Positions 6,687 to 10,420 of a stretch of 10,420 nucleotides of DNA are shown one piece after another. The DNA comes from Calditrichota bacterium (GTDB lineage Bacteria > Zhuqueibacterota > Zhuqueibacteria > Oleimicrobiales > Geothermoviventaceae). The position numbers and the translations under genes were made by a program. The stretch covers positions 1 to 10,420 of the forward strand of contig JAADFT010000035.1 of the NCBI GenBank assembly GCA_013152765.1, in the 5' to 3' direction. How positions within the stretch are numbered: the first letter of the stretch is position 1; the number at the start of each line of letters is the position of its first letter. The notes under the pieces were generated by a model that had not been told where the DNA came from, ran no database searches, and worked only from the letters and a program-made list of their open reading frames with translations.

Positions 6687-7814
6687 TCAAATCCTCGCCT
6701 TGATTGCTTCCAGGATTTCCGGTGGTTCAATCGGCAGTCCGCCGACCTTGTTCACACCCTCCACATTTGCCTTACCGTGGACACAGCGCTCGACTTCGAG
6801 AATGAGCTGTCCCAGGTTCATCTCGGGTACCAGGATCGTGTCCACCTGCTCGGCGAGCTGCTGTACCTTCTCCTCGGGGAACGGCCACAGCGTGATGGGC
6901 CTGAACAGGCCCGCCTTGATGCCCTGCTCGCGAGCAAGGTCAACGGCGACCTGGGCGCTGCGCCCCATCGAGCCGAACGCCACCAGCCCGATTTCGGCGT
7001 CGTCGAGCTTGTACTCGTCGTACCAGAGGATGTCGTCGAGATTCGCGTACAGCTTGCGACGCTGGCGCTCCATGTCGCGCTGAATCAGCTCGGGATTCGT
7101 GGTCGGAAACCCAGATTTGTCGTGGTTCAGACCGGTTACGTTGTACCGGTAGCCGGTGAAGAAGGGTGCAAGCGGCGGTACGTCGCCCTTGCTGTCGTCG
7201 TACGGGAAGTACTCCTCGGGAGGCACGTCGGGCTTGGCCCGGTCGATGATCTCGAAGTCGTCCGGGATTTCGTAGCCCTCGTGCATGTGCCCGAGGATTT
7301 CATCCAGCAGAATGATCACCGGCACGCGGTATTTTTCGGCGAGATTGAAGGCCCGCACGGTGCCGCGGAAAATCTCGTCCATGTAGGCCGGGGCGATGGC
7401 GATGATCCAGTGGTCACCGTGGGTGCCCCAGCGTGCCTGCATCACGTCCATCTGCGACGGATGTGTCGGCAGGCCAGTGCTGGGGCCGCCGCGCATCACG
7501 TTCAGAATGACCACCGGGATCTCAGCAATGCACGCGAAGCCCAGGTTCTCCTGCTTCAGCGAGAAACCCGGCCCGCTGGTCGCCGTCATCGATTTGACGC
7601 CTGCCAGCGACGCGCCAATGATCGCGCCCATCGACGCGATTTCGTCTTCCATCTGGATGAATGTCCCCCCCACCTGTGGCAGCTTCCACGCCATGTATTC
7701 GGCTACCTCTGACGAGGGAGTGATCGGATAACCTGCGAAGAAGCGGCAGCCAGCGCGAATTGCCGCCTCCGCAACAAGGTGATTCCCCTCCCAGAGTTGG
7801 ATCTTTTTGTCCAA
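6687..7814 (-). CDS. korA: 2-oxoglutarate:ferredoxin oxidoreductase, alpha subunit
   Basis: The alpha subunit forms the 2-oxoacid and thiamine-diphosphate site with KorB in the reaction 2-oxoglutarate + CoA + 2 Fd(ox) = succinyl-CoA + CO2 + 2 Fd(red). The 375-residue product carries GYPITPSSE at 28-36, MEDEIA at 55-60 (the family's acidic residues near the TPP aminopyrimidine), RGGPSTGLPT at 108-117, QARWGTHGDH at 126-135, and VTGLNHDKSG at 226-235. The RGGPSTG...QARWGTHGD pattern fits the KorA branch better than PorA or VorB; the succinyl-CoA synthetase neighbours support 2-oxoglutarate as substrate. The start is TTG at 7814, set by GAGGAGG six bases upstream. korB begins four bases after its stop. 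Substrate choice among 2-oxoacids remains an inference. Confidence 0.93.
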   Translation of the reverse strand: MDKKIQLWEGNHLVAEAAIRAGCRFFAGYPITPSSEVAEYMAWKLPQVGGTFIQMEDEIASMGAIIGASLAGVKSMTATSGPGFSLKQENLGFACIAEIPVVILNVMRGGPSTGLPTHPSQMDVMQARWGTHGDHWIIAIAPAYMDEIFRGTVRAFNLAEKYRVPVIILLDEILGHMHEGYEIPDDFEIIDRAKPDVPPEEYFPYDDSKGDVPPLAPFFTGYRYNVTGLNHDKSGFPTTNPELIQRDMERQRRKLYANLDDILWYDEYKLDDAEIGLVAFGSMGRSAQVAVDLAREQGIKAGLFRPITLWPFPEEKVQQLAEQVDTILVPEMNLGQLILEVERCVHGKANVEGVNKVGGLPIEPPEILEAIKARI

Positions 7815-7820
7815 CGTCGA

Positions 7821-7827
7821 CCTCCTC
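7821..7827 (-). promoter_or_regulatory. Ribosome binding site deciding the TTG start of korA
   Basis: The minus strand reads GAGGAGG here, a near-perfect anti-16S match, six bases before TTG at 7814. No ATG or GTG stands at a suitable distance, so the TTG start is well supported. Confidence 0.8.
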
Positions 7828-7840
7828 AGATGTCTCGTTT

Positions 7841-7852
7841 CGGGAAAACCCG
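7841..7852 (-). repeat. Small inverted repeat between korD and korA
   Basis: The minus strand reads CGGG-TTTT-CCCG here, a perfect 4-bp stem with a 4-base loop, in the 60-nt gap between the korD stop and the korA Shine-Dalgarno site. It is too short to call a terminator and no T-run follows the stem. It resembles in style the GGG-TTTTTT-CCC element at 44-55 downstream of nfnB. Functional meaning is unproven. Confidence 0.25.
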
Positions 7853-7874
7853 GGCGTAGCGCCGTTTTCGAGAG

Positions 7875-8126
7875 TTAGTAGACTTTGATCGCGAAATCCG
7901 GACAGTGGATTTCGCACAACATGCAGCGGGTGCACGCTTCGGGACGCGTGACCACCACCACAGCACCAACCCAGCGGGTCGGGTCTGGCTTCATCTCGAG
8001 CACGTTGGTGGGGCAAATGTCCACACAGATGTTGCACCCCTTGCAAAACTCATCAATCACCTCGATCCGAGGCGCGGGTTTTTCCTTTTTCTTCGCCACT
8101 TTCTCAGCAGTTGCGGTCTCGGCCAT
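7875..8126 (-). CDS. korD: 2-oxoglutarate:ferredoxin oxidoreductase, delta (ferredoxin-type) subunit
   Basis: This 83-residue 2x[4Fe-4S] ferredoxin-like subunit passes electrons from the thiamine-diphosphate centre of Kor to soluble ferredoxin. Two complete CxxCxxCxxxCP motifs are visible: Cys28, 31, 34, 38 (CKGCNICVDICP) and Cys65, 68, 71, 75 (CTRCMLCEIHCP). The ATG at 8126 is preferred because GAGGTGA lies five bases upstream. A longer frame from 8189 would overlap the sucD stop and begin with a non-conserved stretch. The first 20 residues (MAETATAEKVAKKKEKPAPR) form a Lys/Ala-rich tail before the ferredoxin fold, probably flexible. The gene sits directly before korA, which is why it is assigned to this complex and not called a free ferredoxin. 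Confidence 0.93.
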   Translation of the reverse strand: MAETATAEKVAKKKEKPAPRIEVIDEFCKGCNICVDICPTNVLEMKPDPTRWVGAVVVVTRPEACTRCMLCEIHCPDFAIKVY

Positions 8127-8162
8127 TTTCGTCACCTCGCGTCGCCTTCTGAGCAGGGTAAA

Positions 8163-8175
8163 CCCCAGGTTGGGG
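8163..8175 (-). repeat. Small hairpin after the sucD stop
   Basis: Three bases after the sucD TAA the minus strand reads CCCCA-ACC-TGGGG, a perfect 5-bp GC-rich stem with a 3-base loop, followed by TTT. The stem is short and the T-run is only three bases, so it is weak as an intrinsic terminator. It could be an mRNA-stability or partial attenuation element between the sucCD and kor parts of the operon. Function is inferred from position only. Confidence 0.35.
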
Positions 8176-8178
8176 CAG

Positions 8179-9054
8179 TTACTTGCCAAGTACTTCTTTC
8201 ATGGTTTTGCCAATTTCCGCGGGGCTGCGTACGACGGTCACACCGGCAGCTTCGAGCGCCTTGATCTTCTCGTCGGCCGTTCCCTTCCCACCGGCAATGA
8301 TGGCTCCGGCGTGTCCCATCCGACGTCCCGGAGGTGCGGTACGACCGGCGATGAACGCAACCACCGGCTTGGTGAACGACGTCTTGATGAACTCTGCCGC
8401 TTCTTCCTCGGCTGTCCCTCCGATTTCGCCAATCAGGACCACAGCCTCTGTGTAAGGATCGGCCTCGTACAGGGCCAGCGCGTCGACAAAGGTGGTGCCC
8501 ACCACCGGGTCGCCGCCGATGCCGATGCACGTGGATTGCCCCAGCCCCAGCTGTGTCAGCTGGTACACGGCCTCGTAGGTCAACGTACCACTCCGTGACA
8601 CCACGCCGACGCTGCCCGGTTTGTGGATGAAGCCGGGCTGAATGCCGATTTTGCACTCGCCAGGCGTGATGATGCCCGGGCAGTTCGGACCGATCAGCCG
8701 GGTGCCGCGGCGGGTCAGGTAGTCCTTTGTCTTCACCATGTCCAGCGCCGGGATACCCTCCGTGATGCAGACCACCAGATCCACACCGGCGTCGGCCGCT
8801 TCCATCACTGCGTCGGCAGCAAAGGCAGGCGGCACAAACACCACCGAAGCGTTCGCCCCGGTCTCTTCCACTGCTTCCTTCACAGTGTTGAAGATCGGCA
8901 CGCGATCATCAAACTTCTGCCCCCCTTTGCCAGGCGTCACACCGGCCACGACGTTCGTCCCGTACTCGATCATCTGCCGCGTGTGGAACGAGCCCTCGCT
9001 ACCGGTGATCCCCTGGACCACAAGCCGCGTGTTCTTGTCAACCAGAATACTCAA
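8179..9054 (-). CDS. sucD: Succinyl-CoA synthetase (ligase), alpha subunit
   Basis: The alpha subunit binds CoA and carries the phosphohistidine of succinyl-CoA synthetase, acting with SucC. I chose the TTG at 9054: an AGGAGG site lies 9 nt upstream and the product (SILVDKNTRLVVQGITGSEG...) then has the usual 291 residues. An in-frame ATG at 9099 would add 15 unlikely residues and has no good ribosome site. The CoA-binding Rossmann domain carries GITGSEGSFHT near residues 15-25. The ligase domain carries IGPNCPGI at 121-128, and GHAG contains the active-site His248, about where E. coli SucD has His246. It sits 70 nt after sucC and 52 nt before korD, the subunit group that makes its substrate. 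The gene is intact. Confidence 0.96.
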   Translation of the reverse strand: MSILVDKNTRLVVQGITGSEGSFHTRQMIEYGTNVVAGVTPGKGGQKFDDRVPIFNTVKEAVEETGANASVVFVPPAFAADAVMEAADAGVDLVVCITEGIPALDMVKTKDYLTRRGTRLIGPNCPGIITPGECKIGIQPGFIHKPGSVGVVSRSGTLTYEAVYQLTQLGLGQSTCIGIGGDPVVGTTFVDALALYEADPYTEAVVLIGEIGGTAEEEAAEFIKTSFTKPVVAFIAGRTAPPGRRMGHAGAIIAGGKGTADEKIKALEAAGVTVVRSPAEIGKTMKEVLGK

Positions 9055-9063
9055 CGCTACAGT

Positions 9064-9069
9064 CCTCCT
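9064..9069 (-). promoter_or_regulatory. Ribosome binding site deciding the TTG start of sucD
   Basis: The minus strand reads AGGAGG here, nine bases before the TTG at 9054. It lies inside the longer frame beginning at ATG 9099, which argues that the shorter TTG-initiated product is the real SucD. Confidence 0.75.
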
Positions 9070-9124
9070 CTCGACGCCCTCCGCGGGGCAGTAGTTCATC
9101 TCAGGTGGAACCGATTACTTTACC

Positions 9125-10285
9125 TCACACCGACGCCGCTTCCACGGCCTTCTTCGCGGCGTCGCTCAGGTCTTCAGCAACGATCAGGTCGAGTCCGGAC
9201 TCGCGTAGCAGCTTGGCGCCTTCTTCGGCGTTGGTGCCCTGCAAACGCACCACCACAGGCACGTTCACGCCCACGGTCTTACTGGCCTCGATCACGCCCT
9301 GGGCCACGCGGTCGCAGCGCACGATGCCACCGAAAATGTTGATCAGCACCGCCTTCACGTTCTTGTCCGACAGCAGGATACGAAAGCCGTTGGCCACCGT
9401 TTCCGCTGAGGCGCCGCCGCCCACGTCCAGGAAGTTTGCGGGGTTGCCGCCGTGCAGCTTGATGATGTCCATCGTGGCCATGGCCAGGCCAGCCCCGTTC
9501 ACCATGCAGCCCACGTTGCCGTCCAGGCGAATGTAGTTGAGGTGGTATTTGGAGGCCTCCACCTCCAGCGGATCTTCTTCGTCAAGATCCCGGAGCTGAG
9601 CCAGATCAGCGTGGCGGAAAAGTCCGTTGTCGTCCAGGTTGATCTTGGCATCGAGGGCCAGCACCTGCCCGTCCCGCGTCACCACGAGCGGGTTGATTTC
9701 CGCCAGTGAAGCATCGACCCCGACGTACGCGTTGTAAAGCCCCAGGAAGAACTTGGTGGCATGTTTCACCGCGTCGCCGCTGAGGCCCAGTCCGTACGCC
9801 AGTTTGCGCGCCTGGAAAGGCGCCAGACCGATGGCCGGGTCGATGTACTCCTTCAAAATCTTCTCGGGCGACCGGGCAGCGACCTCTTCGATCTCCACAC
9901 CACCTTCGGCGCTGGCCATGAACACCAGGCGCTCCGCCGAACGGTCCAGCACAATGCCAGCGTACAGTTCGCGCTCGATGTCCAGCGCTTCTTCCACCAG
10001 CACCTTGCGTACGATCTTCCCTTCCGGGCCAGTCTGGTGCGTCACCAGCTTCATGCCGATCATCTCGCGGGCGATCTTCTCGGCTTCCTCCGCCGATTTC
10101 GCCAGCCGCACGCCGCCAGCCTTGCCGCGACCGCCAGCGTGCACCTGCGCCTTGATCACCACGCGGCCACCAAGCTCCTCGGCAATCGACCGCACCTCTT
10201 CCGGCGTGAACGCCACCTTGCCCCGCGGGATCGCCACGCCGTACTTCCGCAAAATGTCCTTGGCCTGGTACTCGTGAATCTTCAC
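9125..10285 (-). CDS. sucC: Succinyl-CoA synthetase (ligase), beta subunit
   Basis: This is the nucleotide-binding subunit of succinyl-CoA synthetase, which interconverts succinyl-CoA + NDP + Pi with succinate + NTP + CoA in the cytoplasm. The 386-residue length is normal for bacterial SucC. The N-terminus MKIHEYQAKDIL is the classic start of the family. An ATP-grasp domain fills about residues 1-240, with the GGRGKAGGV loop at 51-59 and Mg-ligand candidates in AEINPL (Asn198) and Asp212. The C-terminal ligase domain carries GNVGCMVNGAGLAMATMD at 256-273 and NIFGGIVRCD at 316-325. The start is GTG, placed by GGAGG six bases upstream. It is followed after 70 nt by sucD. ADP versus GDP preference cannot be read reliably, and the neighbouring ndk would make that choice less critical. 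Confidence 0.97.
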   Translation of the reverse strand: MKIHEYQAKDILRKYGVAIPRGKVAFTPEEVRSIAEELGGRVVIKAQVHAGGRGKAGGVRLAKSAEEAEKIAREMIGMKLVTHQTGPEGKIVRKVLVEEALDIERELYAGIVLDRSAERLVFMASAEGGVEIEEVAARSPEKILKEYIDPAIGLAPFQARKLAYGLGLSGDAVKHATKFFLGLYNAYVGVDASLAEINPLVVTRDGQVLALDAKINLDDNGLFRHADLAQLRDLDEEDPLEVEASKYHLNYIRLDGNVGCMVNGAGLAMATMDIIKLHGGNPANFLDVGGGASAETVANGFRILLSDKNVKAVLINIFGGIVRCDRVAQGVIEASKTVGVNVPVVVRLQGTNAEEGAKLLRESGLDLIVAEDLSDAAKKAVEAASV

Positions 10286-10388
10286 CTCAGTCCTCCACCT
10301 CGCGTGTCAGTCAGAATCGCTTGTTGAGCCGCACCGTTGCGGTCGTGTTTTGCCAAAAGTCCCGAGCTTCCCTGGCCCCACGAAGAAA
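10286..10388 (-). other. Leader region upstream of sucC
   Basis: This 103-nt stretch precedes the first complete gene. It carries a clear Shine-Dalgarno site, GGAGG at 10292-10296, six bases before the GTG start of sucC. A small perfect hairpin, CCGCA-ACGG-TGCGG, lies at 10329-10342. I searched for a sigma-70-type promoter: a TTGGCA-like hexamer lies just upstream of that hairpin, but no acceptable -10 box stands about 17 nt further on. No promoter is called. If the operon starts here, the promoter is atypical or lies beyond the window. Confidence 0.4.
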
Positions 10389-10420
10389 CTACTCGCCGAC
10401 CTTACGCTTGCGAAAGCGCC
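10389..10420 (-). CDS. Possible C-terminal end of an upstream gene (partial)
   Basis: The last 32 bases, read on the minus strand, contain an open frame translating to RFRKRKVGE followed by TAG. Such a short basic tail is compatible with the C-terminus of a protein whose body lies outside the window. Nine residues cannot identify a family. The stop lies 103 nt before the sucC start, a distance that would suit either an operon partner or a separate gene with the sucC promoter in between. Other frames in this stretch also reach stops (for example a TAA about 15 nt earlier), so the reading frame is a guess. Confidence 0.25.
   Translation of the reverse strand, partial: RFRKRKVGE

Noticed and set aside
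6672..7712. Plus-strand open frame of 346 codons opposite korA
   Set aside because: Antisense shadow of korA. It starts inside korB and has no recognisable motif.
5277..8126. Pyruvate or branched-chain 2-oxoacid oxidoreductase (Por/Vor) as the identity of the kor cluster
   Set aside because: RGGPSTGLPT with QARWGTHGD in alpha and CPIQYGRRNK in beta fit the 2-oxoglutarate type, and succinyl-CoA synthetase is directly upstream. Side activity on other 2-oxoacids is still possible.
10286..10388. Sigma-70 promoter for sucC
   Set aside because: A TTGGCA-like hexamer exists, but no acceptable -10 hexamer stands at 16-18 nt spacing.
1..10420. CRISPR arrays, insertion sequences, integrases, defence or toxin genes
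   Set aside because: No regularly spaced repeats, transposase motifs or terminal repeats of IS type were seen. All coding space is occupied by central-metabolism genes.

Overview
The window is a high-GC bacterial chromosome segment (roughly 60% GC by eye). Every convincing gene lies on the minus strand, so transcription runs from about 10400 towards 1. Protein types, Shine-Dalgarno sites of the GAGGAGG kind and frequent GTG/TTG starts indicate a bacterium. A four-subunit ferredoxin-dependent 2-oxoacid oxidoreductase, a bifurcating-type Nfn transhydrogenase and acetate kinase suggest an anaerobic or micro-aerobic, possibly thermophilic lifestyle. I cannot name the lineage from this sequence.

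Layout in transcription order: a possible C-terminal scrap of an upstream gene (10389-10420); sucC and sucD (succinyl-CoA synthetase); korD, korA, korB, korC (2-oxoglutarate:ferredoxin oxidoreductase); ndk (nucleoside diphosphate kinase); a 3-hydroxyacyl-CoA dehydrogenase; ackA (acetate kinase). From korA to ackA the genes are almost gapless, with a 4-nt gap, a TGATG overlap, a GTGA overlap, a 7-nt gap and an ATGA overlap, which indicates one translationally coupled operon. sucC-sucD-korD-korA have 52-70 nt spacers, some with small hairpins. A 197-nt gap follows ackA, then nfnA and nfnB, then about 160 nt of non-coding, structured sequence to the window edge.

How the genes fit together (inference from families): Kor oxidises 2-oxoglutarate with CoA to succinyl-CoA, CO2 and reduced ferredoxin. 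SucCD turns succinyl-CoA into succinate plus NTP, and Ndk equilibrates nucleotide pools. NfnAB can take reduced ferredoxin plus NADH to make NADPH. AckA is a second substrate-level phosphorylation enzyme, and the hydroxyacyl-CoA dehydrogenase links to acyl-CoA oxidation or butyrate-type metabolism. All Kor and SucCD steps are reversible, so the block could also run reductively.

I see no mobile element, CRISPR array, convincing tRNA/rRNA, toxin-antitoxin or defence gene. This is ordinary central metabolism in an informative arrangement; I do not see a novel system. Points worth a second look are the catalytic Asn-to-Thr change in the hydroxyacyl-CoA dehydrogenase, a 12-bp inverted repeat bracketing nfnAB, and structured intergenic sequences.
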